Source: Phragmites australis (Eukaryota > Streptophyta > Magnoliopsida > Poales > Poaceae). Taken from it: DNA of 64,000 nt. The translations under genes were made by a program, and so were the position numbers. The stretch covers positions 6,758,001 through 6,822,000 of the forward strand of contig NC_084924.1 in the NCBI RefSeq assembly GCF_958298935.1. Reading direction: 5' to 3'. Each line of letters starts with the position of its first letter. Position 1 is the stretch's first letter. Under the pieces are notes generated by a model, which was given only the letters and a program-made list of their open reading frames with translations, was not told the DNA's origin and did no database searches. Shown in pieces: positions 48,370 through 59,313 of the stretch.

Positions 48370-50929
48370 AGGCAAGGAAGTCGTTGGCACATTGAATGCG
48401 GGAAACAACGGTGTGACTTTAGGTCAGCGCGACAGCGAGCTAGAGGAGGGTGAAGAGAGCAGGCGGTGTGGGTCTCCCATGTCGGTGAGGGAGAGGAGAG
48501 CAAACTAGCGCTTGGCTGGCGGGCTAATGCATGGGTTGGCGCGTGCGTGTGTCGAGCTGGCTTACTACACGCGCCACTTGGTCGGTACAGCGTGGTGGTA
48601 GCCCAAGGTGCGCTCGCAAGGGGGAGGAAGGGCTGTGTCGCGTTGGCCTGGGTTGCGCAAGGAAAAGAAAAGAAGGCAGCCCGTGAAGAATAAAATAAAT
48701 GGGAATTGATTGGTACTAATTCAAATGGATTTATTTGAACTAGGATTTGGATATGGATTTGAATTTGAAGCTTTGATATTTGAGAGAGGTTTGAATTTAG
48801 AAGGTATGAATTTAATTGGATTTCAGCTGAATTAAATCTAAGGATCTAGATTTGAATTTGAGAGACATTCAAATTCAAATCCTCACTCAAAGAATCATAA
48901 AAACAAATAAACCAAAAATACATATCAATTTATTGCAAGGATTAATTTAGAAATTAATTTGGTGCTCTTTAAAATACTTAGTCAAAATAATATATGTGAA
49001 TATATACATACATGTATATATATTCAACTATATATTTCCTTGATTTTATATTTATTTAAATAATTAGATTTTTTTAAAAGAAGTGAATTTTGTTATCTTC
49101 TAATGCTAAAACGCTTACAAAATATTTGCATGTAACCCCTATTTTGGGTTGCGATTATTAACCGCGATCCAAATTCTCTGCCCCTCGTTCGCATCTGGCG
49201 GCGGTGCACGACGACGGGCGCTAGCAGACTCCGGCGGATAAGCGACGCCGAGGATGTGCTCACACCATGATCTCGGTAGCGGAGAACCCGGATGCGCGGC
49301 CGTTGTAGGCTTGTAGCGCGGAAACGGCGAGAATACGATAACGCGGCGGCGCGGAGAAGAACTCAAGGCCGGTGGAAGGGGACGGAGCTCCGGGCCACAG
49401 TCTGGTCGATTGAGCGTCAAGGATACTGTGCGTACCGATGGCGGATGCGATGTGGCCGGAGATGCCCAGATGAAGGCTGGCAGCGGCGGTTGCCATGGCC
49501 GGGGCAGAGAAGATCGACGGCGATTGGTCGGCGGAGACAGTGGCGGCCGATGGAGACCCTAAATGCCATGAGGTGCCGCAGGTTACTTCGGTCTTCGGAT
49601 GTCCGGCCGGTGGATAAACGGCAGCGGGTGGTGTGTCAGGGACTGCCCCGCTGGGCGGGCGCCAAGCTGGCCCCTCCCTGGCTGGGCTGGACGCCGGGTA
49701 CCAAAGGGGCGACACAGCACGTGAAAAAGGAGCGAATAGAACAGACTGAACCGGCTCTCTTCTTCCTCCTCGACATCTTCTTCTACCTCCGGCTCCCTCA
49801 GCTTCCTTCTGGGCTCCTCCGTTCTTCTTCTTCTAGCAGACCAGACCTCTTTCTTCCCCTCTGTGCTGTTCTTCTCTCCCACTTGTATCCCAGTGTTTGT
49901 GCTTGGTTTGGCTGAGGCAAACACATCCTGAACTTGAGGAATTCGGTGTTTGTGTGTTGATTCGGTTACTTGATCCACTGAGGTTCGTGACATGGTGCTC
50001 GGACAAGGTCACCTGAAGGATTGGACATGGCGGAGACGCTAATTGTGGTGTCAGTTTGGGGGCATCGGGGTTGACGATGGCGGCGGCGCTGGTCTTCACC
50101 GTGGCGGAAGACGGAGCCAAAACCGCCACTCCGCCAAATAATCCCAGATAGACACTGAAAACACACAAAAGAACCGGAAAAGGCAAAACGAATTCACCTG
50201 AACAATCTGCACTCCAGCCAAAACAGCCTACTGCATCAGAGCTCCCAGAAAAAAAGCTGCGTCAACGAATCGCATCAGATTAGCAAGCGATTTCTTACCT
50301 CAACTTTGTTTCTCGATCTGGTTCTTCTTTCCTTTCCGCTTTTTCTCTCCTGTGCTTCTTCCGCGTCTGCTGGGAGGATGGCGGGAGCCTGGGAGGGGCG
50401 ATGGTGGTCAACAGCAGGAAATGTTCTGCCGCGTGGATTCCAAATGTTTATTTGGTCCAACAGCCAGGAAACGAGGAAGAGTCTGAGTGTTCGACTCTGG
50501 AAAATGGAAATTGACCGGCCCTCAAATGCATGAAAAACACGTGGTCAAACATTCCTCCTCTTTTCTTTTGTTTTTCCAAGCAAGGAAAATATATCTGAGG
50601 GGGAAAAGAAAGCGACCGAGCTCAAATGAAATGGAAAAAAATGGTATGGGACATAACACATGTGATGAAATGCAAATATTCTTCATCAATAAGCTACAGC
50701 TGACATCCGCAGTCACTTTCGTCATACACTTCAATTTGGTACCTTCCTCTGCCAAAAACACGTGAAGACCATTTTCAACAACTTTGGCATGATAGATCAA
50801 GGGTCAGCTGCAGATGGAAGTCACAAGGTGCATGATCAACTAGCTGGATGACTGATACATCACAAGGATAAACATTTTCCATGTAGGTCCCGTTATGTTC
50901 AGTCTAGCAGTGAGTTTGCTTTGTTCAGT
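47471..50929. other. Gene-free, GC-rich then AT-rich stretch
   Basis: 47480-48700 and 49140-49990 are GC-rich and open in several phases without domains; the second may be the leader of an LTR element (a possible LTR end near 49994, 'ggttcgtgaca', followed by TGGTGCTCGGA). 48700-49140 is AT-rich. 50300-50929 lies downstream of XRCC4 and may hold its 3'UTR; a minus-strand AATAAA occurs near 50448-50455. Confidence 0.35.
48313..48366. repeat. (GA)n microsatellite
   Basis: About 54 bp of GA dinucleotides; overlapping Arg/Glu-rich frames are artefacts. Confidence 0.97.
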
Positions 50930-53455
50930 CTATTTTCTTGTCCTCTTGCAACCTCTCCTCCCTCTGGAGGTGGCTGCGGATTTCTCAGGAGAGCTATGAA
51001 GATGGTCGCTGCCTGTCTCTGATGGCTCATCGTTGACGCTTGCCTCTTTGTCGCCTCCTCCCTCGAAGAGCTCTGTTCTGTCCGTTGAGTTCTCCTCTTC
51101 CTCCTTTGGACGCTTGTCCGCAGATTCGAGTTCAGCAACTTTGTCTCTAAGCTGTCTGAGCTTGGCCTTCTTTGAGTTTAAGACAGCCACAAACTAAATA
51201 AACACAGAATAGTGAGTAATGCACAAATACGTTAAGCTAAAACTATGGCTTTGTAGAGTTCTAATCAGTTAGAACAGAATGAGAAAAACATTGACATCTA
51301 AACATCAGCACAAAATGGAGCAAAAATGTCAGATTGTGAAAATGTGAGGCCCAACAACCAGTGTTTTCTGTGATAATAGTGCATCAACATCAAAAGGTCC
51401 AGGGTATGAGCGTTAAGTATTTTGAATTTCATGAGGAACTGCATAAGAAATCATCATCTGCAACAGGCACTCAGTGAACAAAACAACAATAAACTATACC
51501 TTTGAAAAGGTGGCTTGTACGAACTCAGCTTTCTCATTATTTAATCTTTCACTTTGTTGCAAGCACTTCTCGGCTTCTTGTTTCAACTTGTCGAAGGATT
51601 GTGTTTTCCTAACAACCTCTTCCTAAATAAGGAAATGTAACAACTTAGTAAATTTAGGCCCAATTAAGAAATTTACTAAAGTGGTTCAGTAGTTTGGCGG
51701 TTGGGGGCAATTCAAGCAAATCAAGTTCATATTCATCTGCACCTTGACAAGCAATTCACCCTGTGGTTCTCTTTAAATTCAACATAGCCATAGCTTAGCT
51801 AGATTTTCCATAATCCCATGTAGTCCTAAATGAAGATGTAAAACAAAGGGTAAAGGGACATACACTCAAGCGTATATTTGCAACCATAAGAAAATCCAGG
51901 ATCTCAGATATAGTCTGTTGGGTAGTAGGTGAAGGCTGCAGCTTCCAACGCCATTCCAACTTGGTACCTTGTCTTTCAAATGTCCATGACAACTAAATGG
52001 AAGAAGAAAGACCAAACAATTCAGGTAAAAAAGTAAAGGGAAAAAATTTGAGAAGCAAAAAAGAAGCAAGGACATGGACTTTCCATAAGCTGGAAGGCAA
52101 GTTTGAATAGTAGATACATAATGACCATATGAACCTCTTTAGACACAAGTGCATTACGTCTTCATATTTCAAGATGGCGAGACCTCAACAAAAGCTAAGA
52201 ATCTTACTTGTTCCTCCTGTGTTGAGTAAGTTGGAAATAATAGTAACTCTGACTACATTACTAAGGCCTAGCTCCAAACAATCAAGACAACTAAAAGTGA
52301 AGGAAGTAAATCAGTCCTAGAGGTAGTGGTGAGCATATACTACAAAGAAAAGTTTTTTCTCCTTTCCATGAACAAGTCCTGGTCTATATGCTAAGTTCTG
52401 AAGGTTGTTTTAATTTTCTTTCTGCTGGCTAGTTCTTTTTTGGTTCCTTAGTTCCATCTCATCTGTGGCTGACCCTTCCTCAATCGGTATTGTATTTGTA
52501 AATTGCTGTTTCATGACCTTTCTATGCACCCCTCTCCTATCTATCCTTAAAAGGAATACACGGCAAGTTTTCAAGGGATCAGGCCATCATTTTAGTGCTA
52601 TAAACTGGTAGCACAAAGTGTTGGTGAAAAGGCATTTATCAGCAGTTTCAGCACATGGCCTAAAGGCATTACCGAATCAGCATCCCATTGCATTTTAATC
52701 CATCAATGTCTGTAACTGTAGTTTTCTGAACAAGTGGGTAGTGTGCACAATTGAATTTGAGAGCTGCTTAGTAGATCGCTAGAAAGGCCCAAATCCAAAC
52801 ACGCAAATTTGTCAGCAACTTGCACATGAGCAAATGGACCTAAATATTGAATGCGTTCTTGGATAAATACTTGCTACCAAACCTCCCAGATTGCCATGCC
52901 TATATGTTACACTGAACAGAGTTAGTGAAAGAAATAAGGATCAAACTTAATACTGCAGACCTCAAATAATAACCCTTAAGGCTTACATCCAAATGAAATC
53001 GAATAGCCTAGTTTCAACAATTCAAACTTGCTCTAAAATCAGTAGCCTTCTTCCATTGACTCGATAATTCCTATTTACGCATGAACCGGTTCAGTGGACA
53101 GGAAAGGAAGATAAACTGGGTGACCAGAGCCGAATGGACTGACCCTGCGATGACCGTTGCCGGCGTCGTGGAAGGAGTAGGAGGAGGACGGCTGGTGGAA
53201 GGCGAGGTAGCGCTCCGCGAGGGCGAGGTAATCTGCGACGGGCTGATCCCACTGCTCGGCGCGGAGCCGCACCTCGGCGTCGGAAGCGTCGGCGACCCAC
53301 GCGCCGGCGCCGTCGGTGACGGCGAGGGAGAAGCGGGTGGGGAGCCACGTGGCTTTGACGAATACGGCGCCGCCGCCCGCCGCCTTGGGGTCCTCCACCG
53401 CCACCGAGAGATTCGCGCAGCTGTGCCTGGGCGCAGCCGCGGCGGTCGTCGCCAT
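50930..53455 (-). CDS. XRCC4: DNA repair protein XRCC4 (non-homologous end joining), frame broken in exon 3
   Basis: XRCC4 partners DNA ligase IV in the nucleus to seal double-strand breaks. Minus-strand exons: 53455..53144 (Met-Ala-Thr-Thr start, TRFSLAVTDGAGAWV, RAEQWDQPVADYLALAERYL), 51992..51864 (LSWTFERQGTKLEWRW, ISEILDFLMVANIRLS), 51623..51500 (EEVVRKTQ.., EAEKCLQQSERLNNEKAEF) and 51193..50930 (FVAVLNSKKAKLRQLRDK, then an acidic tail ending KRTRK). All borders are GT..AG. The order is head domain, coiled-coil stalk and charged tail, about 275 aa, as in the family. Exon 3 is 124 nt where 123 is needed: an extra A in CACAAATCC (about 51598-51603) shifts the frame and leads to an early stop. 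Either this allele is damaged or one base was added in sequencing. The frame upstream of the Met (to 53602) is non-homologous leader. Confidence 0.92.
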
Positions 53456-53700
53456 CGTCGCCGAGCCCGAAGAAGGGAAGGCGGCTGGTCGGGGCACGGA
53501 TCGGCCGTTGGAGAGAACCGCGCACGGGAGCTTGAGTCTTTTGGACCGTCCGATGACGTGACTAGTTGAAACCAAGTGTTTACGGAGACGCTTCTTCTTC
53601 ATTCTCTTCCTCCCCTTCTTTTTTATCTCAAATATGTAGAAAAGCTATACATATTTATATTAAAAAAAAAACATAGAGTTTTTAACGACGACCTTGGAGG
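53145..53700 (-). promoter_or_regulatory. XRCC4 first exon and short promoter space
   Basis: Only a few hundred bases separate the XRCC4 start codon (53455) from retroelement sequence (from about 53820). The region 53456-53700 must hold the leader and core promoter. The GC-rich part ends near 53600. No clear TATA box was seen; 'tttttatctcaaatatgtag' near 53620 is AT-rich. Confidence 0.35.
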
Positions 53701-53819
53701 GTCTAGTTATAGGATCATACAAAACACACTATCACATTAATACAAAAGAAAAACAACCGTAGGACTGAATATCGATGTTAGCTAAAAAATCGAGCCCCAA
53801 CAACTCAGCCTAGCTAAGA

Positions 53820-56800
53820 GGATGGACAGCTTTATCACGCCAGGGCGCACCATCGTTCAGAGTCCTCCCAAATTAGGGCCAATAAGCAAACTGATGAGAT
53901 GCAATGATTATTGAAGATGATGTCGTTGCGTGACAACTAGATGTGCCAACAAGTTACAGTGAGTCCAAGCCTTTGCGGAGTTCCTCATCCACACGCCCCT
54001 AGATATCAACCCACCAGTCTAGAAGAACAAGATCATCCGTTGGAACATGAACCCTCAGAACATGCCACCAAACTTTGCACACCAAGGAATAATGTAAGAA
54101 TAGGTGGTCAACTGTCTCCGGAAGTTGCAAGCAAAACGAGCACAAATCATCTGGTTGTAGCCCGTGGTGCTTCCTTCGAACCGTGGTCCATAAGCGGCCA
54201 TGGAGGCTGAGCCAAGCAAAGAATTTTACTTTCGTCAGCGCCCACACTTTCCATAGTAATCGTGCACCTTTGAAACGAATGGATCCTTGGAACATGAGGT
54301 GGTAAGCAGGCCTTGTCGTGTACTTTCTTGAAGGGCACCATCTCCATATCACGCAATCCTGCCCGTCACCAAGGCGAACGGATCCCAGTTTGGAATAGAG
54401 ATGCAGAAACTAGGTGATCGCGGCAACGGAGAGCGGGGTCGTGATGTCCCTCACCCAAGAGCGGTTGGGCAAAGCATCCTTCACTGTTCTAAACTTAAGG
54501 CGCAAAGGAGTGATGCAACCGAAGAGGTCTGGTGCCAACAGACGAATAGAACAATCCTCCAACAACGCTTTAGTCCAAAAGAAAGTTGATTCCCCATTGC
54601 CAATCTCAAAAGTGGTTGAAGCATAAAAAAGGGCGACGACTTCACGCTCATGAATTAGGGGAAGGTTCACCCATGGCCTAGAGTGGTCTGAGCGCTACCA
54701 CCAGAGCCATAGGAGGTGCAAAGCAAAGCCGACAATCCGAAGGTCTTGAATTCCCATTCCTCCATAGGCTAGTAGCCAACACACTCATTGCCATGCCAGA
54801 GCACTGCAACCCCCGGTCATCACCATGTTACCAGCCCATAAAAAGGCCTTCCGAAGCTTATCTATTTCCTTGATTATGCACAGAGGAACAGGAAAGGAGA
54901 TGATCGTGTGCAAAGGAGTTGAGGACAACACCGCTTTGACCAGAGTGGCATGGCCAAATTTTGAAATTAGCCTAGCCTGCTAGGTTAGTAACTTAGCAGC
55001 GACCCTGTCCACCAAAGGTTGGAGGTGATGTCTACGCAGCCGGCTGATCGTGAGAGGCACTCCCAAGTATTGGATGGGGAAGGCAGACAGCTGACACAGG
55101 ACGTTCTCGCTGATAACTATGAGGTCATGATCGTCACAGCAAATAGGAACGGTCATGCATTTGTCCAAATTAGTTTTAAGCCTAGAAACCTCACCGAAGA
55201 AATGCAAGATATCTAAATGAGCTCAGATGTCTTGCAGTTTTGGTGAAATTTGCTGAGACATGCGCCTAAGGAGAAATAGCCGAGGAGCTGAGTGACGTGC
55301 CAGCGCTACTACTTGATTGAGTGCCAACACGTAGCTGTGCTTTCAGCAAGAATTTCACCATTGGGAGCAGGTGCCTTTCGAAGCACTTTCACGTGTGAAC
55401 CGAAGTCGTCTTGCCGAACTCAAGACCCACGGAGACCTACCTATAGTGACGTCAAAGTACCAGTGAGCATGGAGGTTTGGTTAGGCTTGGTTACGACGAC
55501 GTCGAGTTGGCGACGGAGGAAGACTCGGCATGAAGGCCAGCCACCCGGTGGTGTGGTACGTAGTGGTAATAGTACGCGCCCCGCTCTGAAACAAAGAAAA
55601 AGGTGCGTGCCGAAACAAAGAAAAAGATCACTGTGTCATCGACGTATAGAGAACAACGGTGCCAGATTGAAGCACGTCCCATGGACTCAATGATTCCTGC
55701 CACCCCAGCCTTGGTCAGCAGACAATTAAGAGTGCCCATCACCACCACGAATAAGAATGGGGACAAGGGGTCCCCTTGACGCAATCCACACACGTGGTAG
55801 AAAGATGGCCCCGGAATAGAGTTTAGAAGAATTACGAGTGGACGAGGATCCAAGAATTTGCTTCAATCCAGGAGCACCAATGGGGACCAAAGCCCCATGC
55901 CTGCATAACCTCTAAGAGAAAAGCCTAGCTCACAGAATCGAATGCTTTAGCGATGTCCAACTTGAACAAAATCTTAGATCTCTTGGATTTCTTGAATAAC
56001 CTCGCAGTGGAGTGGATTAATTTGAAGTTGTCATGAATAGAATGCCCGGCGATGAACAACATTGACTGCTAGTGATTATTGAGCTAAGCCGAGGCGCGAA
56101 CCAAAGAGCCAAAGCTTTTGTGATCAACTTCCCAACGCTATGAATAAGGCTAATAGGGTGGAAATCCGAGACCGAGGTGGCCCCTTCCTTCTTTGCTAGA
56201 AGCGTGATGAGAGCGTTGTTGACCCATTGAGACACCTACGATCGCCAATGCCGAATGCACATATGGCAAGGGTCACATCATTCTTGATGACAGGACAGGC
56301 AGCGCGATAGAACTCCGCTGTAAAACCGTCAGGGTCCGGAGCCTTGTTGAGCAGTAGGTGCTTGATTGCCTCCAGAATATCCTCCTCACTGAAAGTAGAA
56401 TCAAGCAGCTGCAAGTCAAGAGGATTGATGTCAAGTTTAGACAGGTCCAAGGAGAAAGGTCTGGAAGGAGTGACGCCAAAAATGGAAGTGAAATGGCCGA
56501 GTAGCGCCTCCTCTATAGCATTGTGGTCAGAAATTGTGCCTTTCAATGTGGCTAAAGAATAGATGGTGTTCTTGCGTGCCTAGAAATTAGCGAAGGAGTG
56601 AAAGAGCCTAGAATTGGCGTTCCCCTCCAAGAGCTAGGTCAACCTGGAATGGCTACGCGCAATTGAGCGCTCGAGGGAGGCCAGGCCCAAACAAAGAAAC
56701 TTGAGGTGCCTACGCAACTCAGATTCTGTGGTTCAAAGACCCCTGCCCTCCTGAGCGGCATCAAAATGAGCAATAAGCTCTCGTGCAATGAGTAACTGAT

Positions 56801-57400
56801 CCATGATGCTGCCGATGTATTTGCTACTCCAGCGCTGAAGCGCTTTAGTAGTACGCCGGAGCAAGATGTCAAGCCTAGAGAGCGGTGGCTTGGACAACTC
56901 CTCAGGCGATAACACCCAACCATTCTGGACAGCATCAAGAAAGCTGAGCAGTTTAGTCCAGAAAGCCTCGAAGTGAAAATGGCTGCGCCTCTATGTGTAC
57001 ACCGAAGATGATAGCAGGAGGGGGCAGTGGTCCAAACAATCGGAAAACAAGGCTTACAGGAGATAGTCTGAGAACATGTCCTCCCATTCTGAGGACGCCA
57101 GAGCTCTGTCAAGCCTCACTAGCGTGGGGGAGGCCCTCTCGTTGGACCAAGTGTATCGACGACCAACAAGATGAAGATCATTGAGCTCCTCTCCTACGAT
57201 GAACCGCTGGAATTGTGCAATAGACCACCTGTTGAGCTTGGTGTTGTTCTTATCTGAAGAAGAAGCGATCATATTGAAATCTCCAACAATCAGCCAAGGA
57301 CTAGGCATTAGCACGTGCATGTTAGCAAGCTCAAAGAGGAAGGAGTCCTTAAGGCTCTCGTCATTGGGGCCATTCACAGAAGGTCTTAGAATTGTGTCTA
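53820..57400 (-). mobile_element. Decayed LINE (non-LTR retrotransposon), 5'-truncated
   Basis: Minus-strand order of domains matches LINE ORF2. The endonuclease end (57377-57060) reads PWLIVGDFNMI and RLDRALASSEWEDMF. The reverse transcriptase follows: FSEEDILEAIKHLLLNKAPD and GFTAEFYRA (56546-56280), DFHPISLIHSVGKLITKALA (56180-56080), CGLRQGDPLSPFLFVV (55800-55740) and the YVDD box near 55640. FPIQYLGVPLTISRLRRHHL comes next (about 55090-55030), and then the zinc-binding C-terminal region with VKFFAWLSLHGRLWT and CSFCLQLPETVDHLFLHY (54240-54070). Many stops and shifts separate the parts. The upstream endonuclease half and ORF1 are missing. It ends about 370 bp upstream of the XRCC4 start codon. 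Confidence 0.9.
55260..55610. other. Insertion within the LINE after the YVDD box
   Basis: Between YVDD (about 55640) and HFFGEVSRLKTNLDKC (55205) about 400 bp are present where LINEs usually have about 100. The extra sequence has no LINE similarity and begins after an imperfect tandem repeat of 'tgccgaaacaaagaaaaag' (about 55585-55625). It may be a small unrelated insertion. Confidence 0.45.
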
Positions 57401-57457
57401 GTTTTTTTTAAGATTTTTTTATTTTTTTCAAATTTTTTGAATTCAAATTCGGTTACC

Positions 57458-57478
57458 GTTCGGTTTCTAAAACCGAAC
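57458..57478. repeat. Hairpin GTTCGGTTT-CTA-AAACCGAAC
   Basis: Perfect 9-bp arms with a 3-base loop, in a zone with further 'aaccg/cggtt' words (57450-57540). The pattern resembles small transposon ends. It lies just outside the 5' end of the LINE. Confidence 0.7.
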
Positions 57479-57667
57479 CGGATCGAGAAGGTCGGTTATC
57501 GCAATTTTTGAACGGTTAACGTCGCTTTTTTGAACCGTGGTATCACTCAGCTGGGCGAGGAAATTGAAAATTTTACACTTACAATGTTGGACTTCGATAA
57601 TTTATTATTCTAAAACTTATATTTAACAATTTATCATCATAAAAATAATGAAAATGCTATAACTCGA

Positions 57668-57687
57668 GCATCCGACGCATCGGATGC
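57668..57687. repeat. Hairpin GCATCCGA-CGCA-TCGGATGC
   Basis: Perfect 8-bp arms with a 4-base loop. Related 'ccggacgct' words occur near 58319. It borders the tandem repeats at 57741-58190 and could mark the end of an unclassified element. Confidence 0.7.
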
Positions 57688-57740
57688 CCGCTCAACTCAT
57701 AACCTATCATTAGGTCAGCCAAAAAATATTATCCATTTGA

Positions 57741-58190
57741 GTTAATTTCTGTTATGTCGCATCTTCAATATTTTAGATGTTCAAATTTAATGTTTCAGAC
57801 GTTATTAAAATTTATTATCATAGTTATTTTTTTAATGTTACATCCCGAAATCTCTTGTAAACAGATCCGAACCCGAAAAAACTATCCATTCGAGTTAATT
57901 ATTATATTTTCGCATCTCCAATATTTCAGACCTTCAAATTTAATGTTTCAGACGTTATGGAAATTTGTTGCTATAGTTATCTTTGTATGTTACATCCCAA
58001 AATGTCTTGTGATAGATCCGGATAAAAAATTATTCGTTTAAGTTAATTTATATATTTTTACATATCCAATGTTTCAGATGTTATAAAATTTTATTGTCGT
58101 AGTTATCCTTGTATGTTACACCCATGAGATTTTACTTAAAAATGTTACATGCAATATGGAGTGATGTTGTAATGGAAATTTTCTCCTAAA
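57741..58190. repeat. Degenerate ~150-bp tandem repeat, three units
   Basis: Units start GTTAATT at about 57741, 57894 and 58042 (spacings 153 and 148). They share 'caatrtttcaga', 'tttaatgtttcagacgttat', 'catagttat' and 'atgttacatccc' in the same order. The third unit lacks an internal piece and fades out after about 58140. No coding potential. The neighbourhood (57640-58335) may be one unclassified repeat element. Confidence 0.8.
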
Positions 58191-58449
58191 ATCGAATGCA
58201 TACAACAAATTATTTTGGTGCATATTTTTTAATGTTACAGATAATTCTTTTAGATGTTGTAAAAGTTAATGTTTGATGTTACGACGAAAGGACGGAGCGT
58301 CAGAAGAGAAATTTTCCATCCGGACGCTAGCAGCCAAAAAAATAAGCTATCATGATTCACTGCCACGTACACTTTTGCCCATTAGTCCCACCTGTCAGCT
58401 ACTTGTTACCATCGCTGAGCTACCGCGTCAATCCGTGTGTCCACCCATC

Positions 58450-59313
58450 ATGCCTCCTCCCCACCATCTTGCCATCCTCCTCCTGGCCCCGTAGCTCCCG
58501 CCACTGCGCCGCTGCCTGCGTCGTCGGGTGCGAGGGCGCCGACGCCGTAGGAGGAGGACTTGCGCTGCCTTCAGGGCGTCAAGTCCGACCTCTGCAACCC
58601 GGACGGGTGTCTCGTGTCCTGGTCCTTCACCAACACCTCCGGCGGTGCCGTCTGTGAGTTCAGCGGCGTCTCCTGCTAGAACCCGCAGGAGTCACGCGTC
58701 ATCGCGCTCTCGCTCTCCGGGTTCGGCCTCTAGGGCCTCGTCCCCTCCTCGCTCCAGTACTGCCGCGCCGCCACCACACTCGACCTCTCCGACAACGCAC
58801 TTGAGGACCTGATACCTCCCGCGCTCTGCGATTGGCTCCCCTTCCTGGTCTCCCTCGACCTCTCCGACAACCAACTCTCCGGCCCGCTCCCCGTATAGCT
58901 CGCCAACTGTCGCTTCCTCAACTCGCTCAAGCTCTCCGGCAACGCGCTCTCTGGCCAGATCCCCACCTCCCTCCGTCCCTCGCGCAGCTCGACCGGCTCA
59001 AGTCGCTCGACCTCTTGGGGAACCGCCTCGACGGCCAGATCCCGCCCCAGGTCGGCGCGAGCTTCCCCAAGGAGTCCTTCTCCGGGAACTCGGGCCTCTG
59101 TGGCTGCCTCGTGTCTTCGCGCTGCGGCCGCGGGCAAGGGGGCACCTGGCTCGGCATCGTTATCGCTACGGGGTCTTCGGCGCCGCAGCGTCGCTGCTCC
59201 CCGCCTACTTCTTCTGGCGGTGCACCGGGAAGAGCAAGGGAGGGAGCCGCCACCACAGGCGCGGTGGCAGCGAGTCTGAGAAGAGGAGATGGTTGAAGAA
59301 GAGAAAAAGGTAG
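58450..59313 (+). pseudogene. LRR receptor-like kinase pseudogene (BIR2-like), kinase domain absent
   Basis: Plus-strand similarity to small LRR receptor-like kinases of the BIR type, which are membrane regulators of immune co-receptors. Readable parts are EEDLRCLQGVKSDLCNPDG and SWSFTNTSGGAVCEFSGVSC, LRR units LDLSDNALEDLIPPALCDWL, LDLSDNQLSGPLP, LKLSGNALSGQIPTSL and LDLLGNRLDGQIPP, then FSGNSGLCG. After frame changes come the membrane-segment remnant LGIVIATG and the juxtamembrane KSKGGSRHHRRGGSESEKRR. Stops replace family residues (58677 for Trp, 58731 and 58896 for Gln), and at least three frameshifts are present (before EED, near 58975, near 59171). The kinase domain that should follow 59313 is missing. 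The intact ancestor should be elsewhere in the genome. Confidence 0.85.

Noticed and set aside
48163..48503. Arg/Glu-rich and Leu/Ser-rich frames
   Set aside because: Artefacts of the (GA)n repeat at 48313-48366.
49292..49915. 207-codon plus-strand frame
   Set aside because: GC-rich region open in several phases; no conserved motif. More like LTR leader sequence than a gene.
53081..53602. Plus-strand frames and upstream extension of the XRCC4 first exon
   Set aside because: Shadows of GC-rich coding sequence; the 49 codons before Met at 53455 have no family similarity.
57668..57710. Helitron 3' end (hairpin then CTRR)
   Set aside because: The hairpin is present, but no CTRR follows within 10-15 bases in either orientation.
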